Of a stretch of 64,000 nucleotides of DNA, positions 48,580-57,187 are shown piece by piece (the first letter of the stretch is position 1; every line of letters starts with the position of its first letter). The stretch lies in assembly GCF_018361265.1 (NCBI RefSeq), contig NZ_JAFLNH010000003.1:40501-104500 (forward strand). The letters are read 5' to 3'. Below the pieces are notes generated by a model, which made no database searches, was not told where the DNA came from, and saw only the letters and a list, made by a program, of their open reading frames with translations. Made by a program: the position numbers and the translations under genes. Source of the stretch: Mycobacterium sp. SM1 (lineage in GTDB: Bacteria; Actinomycetota; Actinomycetes; Mycobacteriales; Mycobacteriaceae).

Positions 48580-49582
48580 GGGTTACCTCCGGGGCGGAAA
48601 ACCCGCTGGCGTCAAGGGTTTCGTGGATGACGCGGGTCAGCGCGGCGGCGTCGGGCAAGGCGGCCAATTCCAGCGGTTTGGCATAGGGCAGCGGAACTTC
48701 GGCAGCCGCGACGCGCCGGATCGGGGCATCCAAATAGTCAAAGGCGCCCTCGGCGATGGTGGCGGCGACCTCCGCGCCCACACCGTAAGACAGCCAATCG
48801 TCTTCGAGCACCACGGCCCGGCTGGTCTTGCGCACCGAGGCGCAGATGGTGGCCCGGTCCAGCGGGCGCAGGCTGCGCAGGTCGATCACCTCCACCGAGA
48901 TGCCGTCGGCCTGGAGCCGCTCGGCCACACCCAGGGCGACGACGGCGGCGCGGGAATAGGCGACGACGGTGATGTCGGTACCGGGTTTCATCACCGCGGC
49001 GGTACCGATATCGACCACGTGCTCGCCGTCGGGCACCTCACCGGTGGTGTTGTACAACGCGAGGTTCTCCACCACGAGCACCGGGTCATCGTCGCGGATG
49101 GCCGCGGTCAGCAGGCCCTTGGCATCGGCTGGGGTGGCCGGCGCGACCACCTTCAATCCCGGCACGTGGGCATACCAGACTTCCAGGTTCTGCGAGTGGG
49201 TGGCGGCCAACTGCTGGCCGCCACCGCCGGGGGTGCGGATCACCAGCGGTACCCGCGTTTGCCCGGCGAACATCGCGTGCATCTTCGCGGCGTGGTTGAC
49301 GATCTGGTCGATGGCCAGCAGGCTGAAGTTGATCGTCATGATCTCCACGACCGGGCGCAGACCCAGCATGGCCGCGCCGATCGCCGCGCCGACGAAGCCC
49401 TCCTCACAGATGGGGGTGTCGCGCACCCGGCGCGGGCCAAACTCGGCCAGCAGCCCGGCGGTGATCTTGTAGGAGCCCTCGAAGACGCCGATTTCCTCGC
49501 CGATGAGCAGCACGTTCTCGTCGCGCAGCAACTCCGCGCGCAGCGTGTCGTGCAGCGCCTGGCGGTAGCTGATCAGCGTCAT
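48572..49582 (-). CDS. pdhB: 2-oxoacid dehydrogenase E1 beta
   Basis: A 336-residue E1 beta: VLLIGEEIGVFEGSYKIT, DTPICEEGFVGAAIGAAM, RTPGGGGQQLAATHSQ and DLRSLRPLD motifs. Forms the heterotetramer with E1 alpha for decarboxylation of pyruvate (or a branched-chain oxoacid). Stop/start overlap with pdhA (49579-49582) shows tight coupling. Confidence 0.93.
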   Translation of the reverse strand: MTLISYRQALHDTLRAELLRDENVLLIGEEIGVFEGSYKITAGLLAEFGPRRVRDTPICEEGFVGAAIGAAMLGLRPVVEIMTINFSLLAIDQIVNHAAKMHAMFAGQTRVPLVIRTPGGGGQQLAATHSQNLEVWYAHVPGLKVVAPATPADAKGLLTAAIRDDDPVLVVENLALYNTTGEVPDGEHVVDIGTAAVMKPGTDITVVAYSRAAVVALGVAERLQADGISVEVIDLRSLRPLDRATICASVRKTSRAVVLEDDWLSYGVGAEVAATIAEGAFDYLDAPIRRVAAAEVPLPYAKPLELAALPDAAALTRVIHETLDASGFSAPEVTHA

Positions 49583-50667
49583 GCGGGCACCACCGGGTCG
49601 CCGGGCCGGCCGCGGTAGAGGTTGGCCACCGGGGTGGCGTACAGGCCGTCGAACAGCGATTCCACCGCGGGCGCCGGGGCGCGGTCGGCGTCGTCGATGG
49701 CCTGGGCGACGGTCTGCTCGACCTCGGCGTCGATTGCCGCTGCGCTGTCGGCGTCGAGCACACCGGCGTCGATGAGCCGCGCCCGAAACGCCGGCACCGG
49801 GTCGGCGGCGCGCAGCCGCTGTTTGTCTTCCTCGCTGCGGTAGCGGTCCGGGTCAACCACCGAGTGCCCGCGCAGCCGTTCGCTGACGGCTTCCAGCAGC
49901 ATCGGCTGGTGCTCGGCGCGGGCGCGATCCAGCGCCCCGCGGGCGGCGTCCCGCACGGCCAGCACGTCGTTGCCGTCTACGCGCTGCCCGGGAATGCGGT
50001 AGGAGCAGCCGCGCTTGTACAGCTCCGGCTCAGCGGAGGCGGCCTCGACCGGCGTGCCCATGCCCAGGCCGTTGTTGACAACGACGTACACGATGGGCAG
50101 TCGCCACACGGCGGCGAGGTTGAGGCACTCGTGAAAGGCGCCGATATTGGTCGCGCCGTCGCCGAGCAAGCACATCACGGCGTCGCAATCCGGGCCCGGG
50201 TCATTGTGGTAGGCCAGTGCGAGCGCGGCCCCGGTGGCCGGCGGAATCTGGCCGCCGACGATGGCGTAGCCGCCCAGCAGCCGGTGGGCCGCGTCGAACA
50301 GGTGCATGGAACCTCCCCGCCCGCCGGACAGACCGGTGGCACGCCCGAAGAGCTCGGCCATGACGCGGGCGGGTTCGGCGCCGCGGGCCAGGGCATAGCC
50401 GTGATCGCGATAGGTCGCGAACAGGTAATCGGTGGGCCGCAGCGCCGCCATCAGCCCGACGACGGTGGCTTCCTCGCCGAGATTGAGGTGGCAGTACCCG
50501 CCAATCTTGGCTTTGGTGTACATCTCCGCGGCGCGCTGCTCAAAGACGCGGACCAGCATCATCTGCCGGTAGTACCCCCGCAGCACCGCCGGTTCTTCGC
50601 GCAGCGAGTGCTCACCGGTCCTGGCCGCTGAGCTCGCCGCTGTTGGTGAAGTCTCGACCATGCGCAT
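49579..50667 (-). CDS. pdhA: 2-oxoacid dehydrogenase E1 alpha
   Basis: A 362-residue E1 alpha with the thiamine diphosphate motif GDGATNIGAFHECLNLA...VVNN and GGRGGSMHLFD, and regulatory-loop-like RLRGHSVVDPDRYR. The GGSMH motif and overall form favour pyruvate or acetoin over branched-chain substrates. ATG 50667 has AGGAGA upstream. No E3 lies adjacent; the flavoprotein at 12900 is a possible partner. Confidence 0.92.
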   Translation of the reverse strand: MRMVETSPTAASSAARTGEHSLREEPAVLRGYYRQMMLVRVFEQRAAEMYTKAKIGGYCHLNLGEEATVVGLMAALRPTDYLFATYRDHGYALARGAEPARVMAELFGRATGLSGGRGGSMHLFDAAHRLLGGYAIVGGQIPPATGAALALAYHNDPGPDCDAVMCLLGDGATNIGAFHECLNLAAVWRLPIVYVVVNNGLGMGTPVEAASAEPELYKRGCSYRIPGQRVDGNDVLAVRDAARGALDRARAEHQPMLLEAVSERLRGHSVVDPDRYRSEEDKQRLRAADPVPAFRARLIDAGVLDADSAAAIDAEVEQTVAQAIDDADRAPAPAVESLFDGLYATPVANLYRGRPGDPVVPA

Positions 50668-50692
50668 GTCTCCTACTGTTCGGCCCGCGCGG

Positions 50693-51160
50693 CTAACTCC
50701 CGGGAGAGGGCTCGTGGAGCGTGAACCGCTCGCTTCCGGCGCCGCATTTGGGGCAGGACCGCGGCGGCTGCGGGCCGCGCGCCGCCTCCCCGCAGACCTG
50801 GCAGACCCATTCCGGGACCAGCAGCGCCACCACGTCGCCGCGGCTGACGATGCCGATGAGGCGGGTCCCGGCCAGCACCGGAACTCGATGGATCCGCCGT
50901 TCGACGAGCAGGTGCCGCACATCGTCGACGTCGGTGTCCTCGGTGACGCTGATCACCGTCGAGGACATCACCTCGGCGGCGGTGGCGCCCCGGCGGGCGA
51001 GCAGGTCGTATTCGCTCAGCAGCCCGACCACCGCACCGAAGGCGTCCACCACCGGCACGCCGCTGATTCCGTGCTCCCGCAAGACCGCGGCCACCACGGG
51101 CGGGGGTGTGTCCGCTGCGACGGTCACCACCGGGGTGGTCATAATCTCCTTCACCTTCAC
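50693..51160 (-). CDS. two-CBS-domain protein with C-terminal rubredoxin-like zinc ribbon
   Basis: A 155-residue protein: two CBS motifs (IMTTPVVTVAAD, GISGVPVVDAFGAVVGLLSEYDLL; VMSSTVISVTED, HRVPVLAGTRLIGIVSRGDVV), then CQVCGEAARGPQPPRSCPKCG, two CxxC knuckles of a rubredoxin-type ribbon. CBS pairs bind adenylates; here they may sense energy state for the pyruvate dehydrogenase genes that follow. GTG 51160 overlaps the stop of a 34-aa ORF (GTGA). It differs from Hrp1, which lacks the ribbon. Confidence 0.85.
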   Translation of the reverse strand: MKVKEIMTTPVVTVAADTPPPVVAAVLREHGISGVPVVDAFGAVVGLLSEYDLLARRGATAAEVMSSTVISVTEDTDVDDVRHLLVERRIHRVPVLAGTRLIGIVSRGDVVALLVPEWVCQVCGEAARGPQPPRSCPKCGAGSERFTLHEPSPGS

Positions 51161-51261
51161 CGGGCCGCTCCCCGCCCGACGGCCGCCATCACATCGTCGC
51201 CGTGGGCCCGCACCCACGACTCATGGCGATCATCGGGATTGCCCGCCGTGCCCATGTCCAT
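51157..51261 (-). CDS. 34-aa leader ORF coupled to the CBS gene
   Basis: ATG 51261 preceded by GAGGAATTACG at fitting distance; the product begins MDMGTAGNPDDRHESWVRAH and ends GRGAAR. Its TGA overlaps the CBS GTG start. No family known. The layout fits a translated leader controlling the CBS-pdh operon. Confidence 0.45.
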   Translation of the reverse strand: MDMGTAGNPDDRHESWVRAHGDDVMAAVGRGAAR

Positions 51262-51264
51262 GAT

Positions 51265-51284
51265 CGTAATTCCTCGTAATTCCC
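51265..51284 (-). repeat. 10-bp tandem duplication in CBS-pdh leader
   Basis: CGTAATTCCT / CGTAATTCCC. On the minus strand the duplication creates the GAGGAATTACG ribosome-site-like region of the 34-aa ORF. Confidence 0.82.
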
Positions 51285-51353
51285 TGGCTGGCGAACGGCT
51301 GCCAGGCTCTTACCCGCGCATGACCTTTTCCGGCTCCAGGAACCGGCGATGGA

Positions 51354-51385
51354 AACATTTATACAATTAACATTGTATAAATGTT
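51354..51385. promoter_or_regulatory. OhrR-like operator: 14-bp perfect inverted repeat
   Basis: AACATTTATACAAT - TAAC - ATTGTATAAATGTT, AT-rich in a GC-rich setting, 57 bp before the OsmC start. The core TACAATTAACATTGTA resembles the OhrR box (TACAATT-AATTGTA) that controls Ohr/OsmC genes in other bacteria. No MarR-type ohrR gene is seen in the window. Confidence 0.72.
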
Positions 51386-51441
51386 ATATTTGGAGCAGTG
51401 CCATCCGGTTGGCGCGCCCGAAGAGCGTTAACGAGGAGACG

Positions 51442-51885
51442 ATGATGAGCATCGCGGAGCGGACCATGAAGGTCACCTGGGAGGGCACCCTGGGCTCGGG
51501 CTTGGGCAAGCTGTCGGAGGGGAGCAGTGGCGCGCTGGATGGCCTGGAGGTGACCTGGGCCGCCCGGACCGAAGAACCCGGCGGAAAGACCAGCCCGGAG
51601 GAGCTGTTGGCGGCGGCGCATTCGTCGTGCTTCGCAATGGCGTTGGCGCTGAAGTTAGGTGAGAACAATACGCCCCCGCAGCGGATGGCGGTTACCTCCA
51701 CGGTGACCCTGGCCGAGGTCGACGGCCTGCCGACGATCACCACGTCCCGGCTGACCGTCAGAGCCCAGGTGGCGGGTCTCGACGATGCGGGGTTCGCCGC
51801 CGCGGTGGATCAGGCCGCCGCGTTGTGTCCGGTGTCGCGGTTATTCGCGGGTGCGCACGTCAGCGTCGATGCCAGGCTCGGTTGA
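51442..51885 (+). CDS. OsmC/Ohr-family peroxiredoxin
   Basis: A 147-residue OsmC-family thiol peroxidase. Peroxidatic Cys in AAAHSSCFAMALALKL (about 59) and second Cys in AAALCPVSRLFAGA (about 128), the pair used to reduce organic hydroperoxides with dihydrolipoyl groups as reductant in Ohr/OsmC (family knowledge). Adjacent ATG pair at 51442/51445 with GAGGAG upstream. The neighbouring pdh E2 could supply lipoyl reductant. Confidence 0.9.
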   Translation: MMSIAERTMKVTWEGTLGSGLGKLSEGSSGALDGLEVTWAARTEEPGGKTSPEELLAAAHSSCFAMALALKLGENNTPPQRMAVTSTVTLAEVDGLPTITTSRLTVRAQVAGLDDAGFAAAVDQAAALCPVSRLFAGAHVSVDARLG

Positions 51886-51914
51886 GCGGCCGGGGCAGCC
51901 GGCACCAGGACGTC

Positions 51915-52394
51915 TCAGCCTGCCTGCTGGCACACCCAGCCGTCGGGGATGCGGCCGGTTTCGAGGAAGCGGGCCAATTCCTCGCGCGTGGGCGCCGGCA
52001 CAACGGTATCGGCGTGGGGATAGATGACCGGCTCTTCTTTCGAGTTGTGCTGATAAAGCTGGTCCAGCAGCCGATGGCAAGCATCCCGCAACCGTTCGCC
52101 GTCGGCCCCGTCAGCGAGCAGATCGTCGAGGATATCCATGGTCTGCCATAGTTCGCCGTGCTCGCGCAGCATCACAAAGATCGGCATCACCATGCCGGCC
52201 TCGCGGATCGGCGGAAACAGGAAGACCTCTTCGAGGTAGATATGACGACGCAACGCCTCCAGTGCCCCAACCAGCCCCTGCGGCGCGACGGTGTCGCCGT
52301 CGAGCTTCCGAACGAAAGCCTCTATCCCATTGTCGATGTCGCGATGCTCCTGTTCCAGGATGGCGGATAGGGCTCGGTGGGCTCGGTCGGGCAC
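51915..52394 (-). CDS. hemerythrin-domain protein
   Basis: A 159-residue four-helix HHE protein with iron ligands EQEHRDID, HIYLEEVFLFPPI, REHGELWQ and HNSKEEPVIYPHAD. Binds a diiron centre; likely O2/NO or peroxide handling. GTG 52394 with AAAGGAG upstream is preferred over longer starts. Downstream of the AhpD-like gene, same strand. Confidence 0.87.
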   Translation of the reverse strand: MPDRAHRALSAILEQEHRDIDNGIEAFVRKLDGDTVAPQGLVGALEALRRHIYLEEVFLFPPIREAGMVMPIFVMLREHGELWQTMDILDDLLADGADGERLRDACHRLLDQLYQHNSKEEPVIYPHADTVVPAPTREELARFLETGRIPDGWVCQQAG

Positions 52395-52541
52395 TTCCCA
52401 ACTCCTTTCGCTTCGTGCGGCGAAGGGGGCTCTGCCGCCAGAGCTGACCATGGTTGTTATAAAGCGTTTTGAGAAAGCACGAATTCCATTCGAAGGGCCG
52501 GCGGGAGCAGGGTGTCGGCTTGTCATGCGCGGCCCGCTGGG

Positions 52542-52868
52542 TTATTCAGCAAGTTCTTCTAAGGCCAGTGTGGCGTGGGCGTAGGCGGCTCCGGCGCGCA
52601 TCTCGGAGGCGACCCAGATGGCCTCCATGATCTCTTGGTCGCTATTTCCTTTGCGGCGGGCGAGGCGGGTGTGCCCCCGAATGCAGTACGGGCATTGGGT
52701 GGTATGAGCAACGGCGACGGCGATGAGTTGTTTGGTCTTCTCCGGTAGGGCGCCCTCGGCGAACACCGAGCGGCTGAACGCCTCGAACGCGTCGTGGGTG
52801 TGCGGGGCGAGTTCCTTGCGGCGTTGATGAACCTCCGGAGTGGTGGGGTGATACATCCCCTCGGCCAT
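52542..52868 (-). CDS. carboxymuconolactone decarboxylase / AhpD-like protein
   Basis: A 108-residue AhpD-fold protein with CPYCIRGHTRLARRKG (CxxC plus His) and PEKTKQLIAVAVAHTT. Thiol-disulfide oxidoreductase or alkylhydroperoxidase partner. AAGGAGAA precedes the ATG. Second such gene in the window; sequence is not close to that at 6511. Confidence 0.87.
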   Translation of the reverse strand: MAEGMYHPTTPEVHQRRKELAPHTHDAFEAFSRSVFAEGALPEKTKQLIAVAVAHTTQCPYCIRGHTRLARRKGNSDQEIMEAIWVASEMRAGAAYAHATLALEELAE

Positions 52869-52936
52869 GAGACTTCTCCTTATCTGGGTTTCTTCGCAGT
52901 GTCGTTAGCCGGCTCGCGGTGAATGGCCCCTCGCCA

Positions 52937-54868
52937 TCATGTTCGGCACAAGCTGTTTTGCACAAGCATTGTTGGAGAAATATACCGCACCGCGCCTGGG
53001 GTTGGGAAGGCGATGAGCGGAAGTGACGCGACACCCCAGGGCTTTTCGAGCACTGTGCGCAGCACATACGGCATGATTCCGCCGTGGCGGTAGTAATCGG
53101 CTTCGCCCGGGGTGTCGATACGCCCCACCGCGTCGAACTCCACGTCTCCGGCGCGCACATGCGCGGTGTGCGGTACCGAGTCGTTCAGGGCGCTGACACC
53201 GGTGATGTGAAAGGTCTCTTCGCCGGTCAGCCCAAGGGTATCGGCGCTTTGGCCGCCGGGGAATTGCAGCGGCGGCACCCCCATGTCGACCAGGTTCGAG
53301 CGGTGCATGCGCTCATGGGATTCGGCGATCACCGCGCGTATCCCGGGCAGGGCAGTACCTTTGGCGGCCCAGTCGCGGGAGGATCCGGAGCCGTATTCTT
53401 TGCCGGCGAGAATCACCAGCGGCGTGCCGGCCCGGCTGTAGTGCGCCGCCGCGTCGTGGATTGTCACGATCGGGCCGAGCGGCTCGGTGAAGTCGCGTGT
53501 CCACCCGCCTTCGTGTCGGGCGCGAGCTGGTTGCGCAGCCGGATGTTGGCAAAGGTGCCGCGGATCATCACCTCGTGATTACCGCGCCGCGACCCATAGG
53601 AATTGAAATCCTTGCGCTCAATACCGTGTTCCAACAGGTACTTTCCGGCAGGGGAGTCAGCTGTGCTGGATATCCCGCCGGGCTGATGTGGTCGGTGGTC
53701 ACCGAGTCGCCCAGCGTGGCCGGCACGCGGGCGCCGACGATATCGGTGACCGGCTCGGGCTGACGGCTCATGCCGTCGAAGTAGGGTGGTTTGACCACAT
53801 ACGTTGATACCGGATCCCATTGGAAGGTAGCACTTTTAGGTATTGGCAGTGAACGCCAGCGCTCGTCGCCGCTGAACACGCCGGCGTAGTCCTTGGTGAG
53901 CATGCCGGCTTTGAGGTACGAGTCGATGACGTCGGTGATCTCGGCGGTCGTGGGCCAGATGTCGCGCAGATAGACCGGCTCGCCGGTGCCGGCGACACCC
54001 GGCGGGTCGGACAGCAGATTGGTGTGCAGGGTCCCGGCGAGCGCGTAGGCGACGACCAGGGGTGGGGAGGCCAGGAAGTTCATCTTGGTCTCCGGGTAGC
54101 TTATCCAGATACGGTGTCAGGCCGGCTTTTTCGTAGTAGTCAGTGACGACACGGGAGCCCGGGGCCAGGGAGGTTTTTGAGGTGTTGGCGCGGCACCCCC
54201 AGCCCGTTGACCCATCGGGCTATGCGAATCGGTGCCCACCAGGGTGTCCGGGTAGGCCAGCGTCCCCCGGTCCGTCATGGGTGAACACGACCCGGGCCGG
54301 GCATTCCAAATTCACCTGGTGGCAGATGCCGGTGTCCGGCGGCACCACACTGAAGTCGGCGAACGCCTGCTGGGCCCGCCGCAGCAGCTGGTAGCGCTCG
54401 CCGTTGCGCTTGAACTCCAGCTCGGCGTTGATCCAAAACGCGTCCGGGCGCCCGAAAACATCCCCGATCACCGAATGGTCGATCACCAACTCGGTGAGAC
54501 AGCGCGGATTGATTCGCTGTGTGTCACCACCGAGTTGACCAATGGCGTCACCCATCGCAACCAGGTCCACCACGCGCGGAACCCCGGTGACGTCTTGCAT
54601 CAGCACCCGGGCCGGGGTGGATGCGATCTCGCGGCCGCGCGGCCATCGGATCCCAGGCCGCCAGTGCGCGAATCTGTTCGCCGGTGACCAGCCGACCGTC
54701 CTCGTTGCGCAGCAGGTTCTCCAGCAGGATCTTCAGGCTGTACGGTAACCGTTCGGAGCCCTCGATGCGGTCCAGGCGATGGATCCGGTCGGTGGTGCCG
54801 TCGACGGCAAGCGTGCCACGCGCCGCAGCTGCCCACGGCTGTCGGCCGGCGGGTGAGATCGCCGTCAT
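52937..54868 (-). pseudogene. acn: decayed aconitase (acn) with large deletions and frameshifts
   Basis: Fragments in correct order but several frames match aconitase [178 protein letters not shown]. The gene should span about 2.7 kb; only 1.9 kb remain. About 300 codons are lost near 54200, and the segment with the cluster Cys motif GCTTCIGNSG is missing at about 54095, with at least three frameshifts. It cannot make active enzyme. Confidence 0.9.
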
Positions 54869-54907
54869 GCGCCGGCAGCCTCGGGATTCCCACGTTGGCC
54901 CTATTGC

Positions 54908-55240
54908 CTATGGCCGTTTGGCCACGGTCAGCAGGATGGCTGAGTCCTCGAAGGCGTCGAGACGGTGTTTGGCGTTAGGAATCACCAGGAGGTCTCCCGC
55001 TCTGGCGATCCATTCGATGTCGCCGGCGGTGAGGCGAACACGACCGGTCAGCACCTGCAAGGTCGCCTCACCCGGATTGTCGTGATCGGTACGCGCATGT
55101 CCTTCGCGCAGGGCGATGACGGTCTGGCGCAGGACTTGCTCATGGCCGCCGAAGACCGTGGACGCGCTGCGCCCGCTACGTTCGGTTGCGGCCCGATCCA
55201 GCTGCTCTCGAGCCAAAGCCGTGAGAGAGAACTTCTTCAT
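54908..55240 (-). CDS. cupin-domain protein
   Basis: A 110-residue small cupin: HARTDHDNPGEATLQVLTGRVRL and GDLLVIPNAKHRLDAFEDS, the two beta-barrel motifs; the first has fewer metal-ligand His than usual. An N-terminal helix (LTALAREQLDRAA) precedes it. Often a small-molecule or stress sensor; function unknown. Confidence 0.8.
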   Translation of the reverse strand: MKKFSLTALAREQLDRAATERSGRSASTVFGGHEQVLRQTVIALREGHARTDHDNPGEATLQVLTGRVRLTAGDIEWIARAGDLLVIPNAKHRLDAFEDSAILLTVAKRP

Positions 55241-55276
55241 GTGCGAGATTCACCTTCCCGAATCGGCCGTGGGTGC

Positions 55277-55993
55277 TCAGCCACCCGACCCGCGCGCCTT
55301 GGCCGCGCCGCGTGACGGTTTGCTCCGAGGGTGCTCGGGGGCGCGCACCACGACACAGCAGCGACCGTTGCGAGGCGCCAGGGCCGCCCGGTCGGGCCGA
55401 TCGCCGACGGCTTCGAGTACCCCCCGGATGAGCTGCAGGTTGAGCCCGCAGACCAACTCGGTGTGTTCGCGTGCGAGCCGATCGAACGGACAGTTGCGCA
55501 ATTCGATACCGCCTCCAGATGTTTCGACGGGCTCATACCCACACTCGCGCAGCGCGGAGAGCACCCCCCGGCCTGCCCTGGTGGCCCGCCCGGCCCGCTG
55601 CGCCGCGGCTGCCACCGCGGCGCGCATCGAGTCCGAGTCGCCGACGGCTATCGCGTTGGCAAGAAGCTCGGCCAGCAGCCCGTAATTGCGCGGCGGCACG
55701 CCGGCCCACAGCTCCTGTTGCGCGCGCAGGTACCGCTTGGCGGGGCGTCCCGCCCCGGGGCCCGACCGACCAGCCGGTCGGGCATAACTGACGGTGAGAA
55801 TCCCCGCGTCAGCCAGTTTGTCGAGGTGATAGGCGGCAAGTTTGTGGCTGATGCCGGCCGCGGCCGCCGCGTCATCGCGGGCCACCGGTTCGTCACAGGA
55901 TGCAACGTATTCATACAGCCGGCGCCGCAGCGGGTCGGCCAAACTGCTCAGCCGGGCCACGGCGTCAAGGTCAGCACCAGCACCGATCTTCAC
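55277..55993 (-). CDS. ArsR/SufR-type HTH regulator with C-terminal Cys motif
   Basis: A 238-residue regulator: winged helix at the N-terminus (LADPLRRRLYEYVAS, AAGISHKLAAYHLDKLADAG), then a ligand domain ending in RNCPFDRLAREHTELVCGLN (Cys-x13-Cys) and GRCCVVVRAPEH. This Cys array resembles SufR-type Fe-S or metal-sensing repressors. GTG 55993 is chosen; upstream codons overlap the operator region. Divergent from the DoxX/MauE-like gene with an inverted repeat between. Confidence 0.82.
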   Translation of the reverse strand: MKIGAGADLDAVARLSSLADPLRRRLYEYVASCDEPVARDDAAAAAGISHKLAAYHLDKLADAGILTVSYARPAGRSGPGAGRPAKRYLRAQQELWAGVPPRNYGLLAELLANAIAVGDSDSMRAAVAAAAQRAGRATRAGRGVLSALRECGYEPVETSGGGIELRNCPFDRLAREHTELVCGLNLQLIRGVLEAVGDRPDRAALAPRNGRCCVVVRAPEHPRSKPSRGAAKARGSGG

Positions 55994-56044
55994 TCTCTCA
56001 ATGTAATGCCGATCGCCGTTGACAAGTGGGCTTGCGCGTCGCAG

Positions 56045-56072
56045 TCTAACACATATAGATATTAGTGTTAGA
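56045..56072. promoter_or_regulatory. inverted repeat operator of the Cys-motif regulator
   Basis: TCTAACAC-N12-GTGTTAGA, 8-bp perfect arms around an AT-rich centre, located between the regulator start and ATG 56082. Likely binding site of the adjacent regulator. Confidence 0.65.
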
Positions 56073-56081
56073 GGAGGCACG

Positions 56082-56547
56082 ATGACCGTCGCCCGAACAC
56101 GCGATGCCGCCGACATCTGGCAGCGCATCCGCCGCGACCCCGCCTACGCCGCGTTCTGGCTCTTGCGCATCGGTTTTGTGGTGCTGCCGATCTGGATGGG
56201 CCTCGACAAGTTTCATGAAAGTTCTCTACCCCCAGTGGCCGGAAGCCCTGGCTCCATGGATCGTCGATCTCGCCAAAGGCGCCGGGTTGACCGCGCAGGC
56301 GGTGATGTACATCGTCGGCGCCATCGAGATCGTCGCCGGTATCGCGGTGGCGGTCAAACCGCGCTATGCGGCCTACGCGGTCGCCGCGTGGCTGGCGGCC
56401 ATCATCGTCAATTTACTGACATACCCGTGCTGTTATGACATCGCGCTGCGTGACTTCGGTCTCTTGATCGCAGCGCTGGCGCTGGCTTGGCTCAGCGTGG
56501 TCTACGACCGCCCAGGGCTTTCCGGGGCGCCGCGCGGACAGCGATAA
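56082..56547 (+). pseudogene. DoxX/MauE-like membrane protein gene with 1-nt frameshift
   Basis: ATG 56082 (GAGGAGG upstream) encodes MTVARTRDAADIWQRIRR...WMGLDKFHE; an extra A in CATGAAAGTTCTC (about 56215-56223) shifts the frame, and the protein continues as VLYPQWPEALAPWIVDLAKG, IVGAIEIVAGIAVAVKPRY, AAWLAAIIVNLLTYPCCYD to the stop at 56547. Restored, it is a four-helix, about 154-residue membrane protein. A real mutation, a programmed shift and a sequencing error are all possible. Confidence 0.78.
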
Positions 56548-56550
56548 CAC

Positions 56551-57183
56551 GTGACCACGCTGGAGCAAAGGAATAACCACAACACTTCCCATCTGGCGCT
56601 AAGGCACGCCGAGTTCGCGGTCCCGAACCTCTCCGCCGCCGAGCAGGCGGCGGAGTTCCTTCGCGCGCTCGGTGTGCCGGTGGATCGCGAGCACTTACGT
56701 GCTACCCCACGGCGCATGGCGTCGGCCTATGCCGAACTGGTCACCGCCGAACCGTTTGAGGCCACTACCTTCCCCAACGACGAGGGTTACGACGAACTGG
56801 TGTTGGCGCGCGATATCCCGCTTCGCTCGCTCTGTGAGCACCATATGCTGCCGTTTACCGGGACCGCTTGTGTCGGGTATCTTCCCGGCGATCGCATCCT
56901 CGGGCTATCGAAACTCGCCCGGGTCGTCGAGCATTTCGCCTGCCGCCCTCAGGTGCAGGAGCGTTTGACCAAACAGATTGCCGACTGGCTCACCGAGCAC
57001 CTTCATCCGCGCGCAGTCGGTGTTGTGATCCGCGCCGAACACACGTGTATGACGTTGCGCGGCATCGAGGCGACCGGCTCGACCACACTCACCTCGGCCA
57101 TGCTCGGCAGCTTGCGCACCGATGCTCGGTGCCGAAACGAGTTCTTCGCTCTTGCGGGTATCGGCACGGGTATCGGCCGGTGA
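56551..57183 (+). CDS. folE: GTP cyclohydrolase I (FolE), probably a second copy
   Basis: A 210-residue enzyme: zinc ligands in SLCEHHMLPF and EHTCMTLRG, substrate motifs GLSKLARVVEHFACRPQVQE and GSTTLTSAMLG. Makes dihydroneopterin triphosphate from GTP, first step to folate or other pterins. The housekeeping mycobacterial folE lies in a folate/ftsH cluster, so this is likely a paralogue. GTG start 3 bp after the membrane gene; probably one operon under the Cys-motif regulator. Confidence 0.9.
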   Translation: MTTLEQRNNHNTSHLALRHAEFAVPNLSAAEQAAEFLRALGVPVDREHLRATPRRMASAYAELVTAEPFEATTFPNDEGYDELVLARDIPLRSLCEHHMLPFTGTACVGYLPGDRILGLSKLARVVEHFACRPQVQERLTKQIADWLTEHLHPRAVGVVIRAEHTCMTLRGIEATGSTTLTSAMLGSLRTDARCRNEFFALAGIGTGIGR

Positions 57184-57187
57184 CCCG

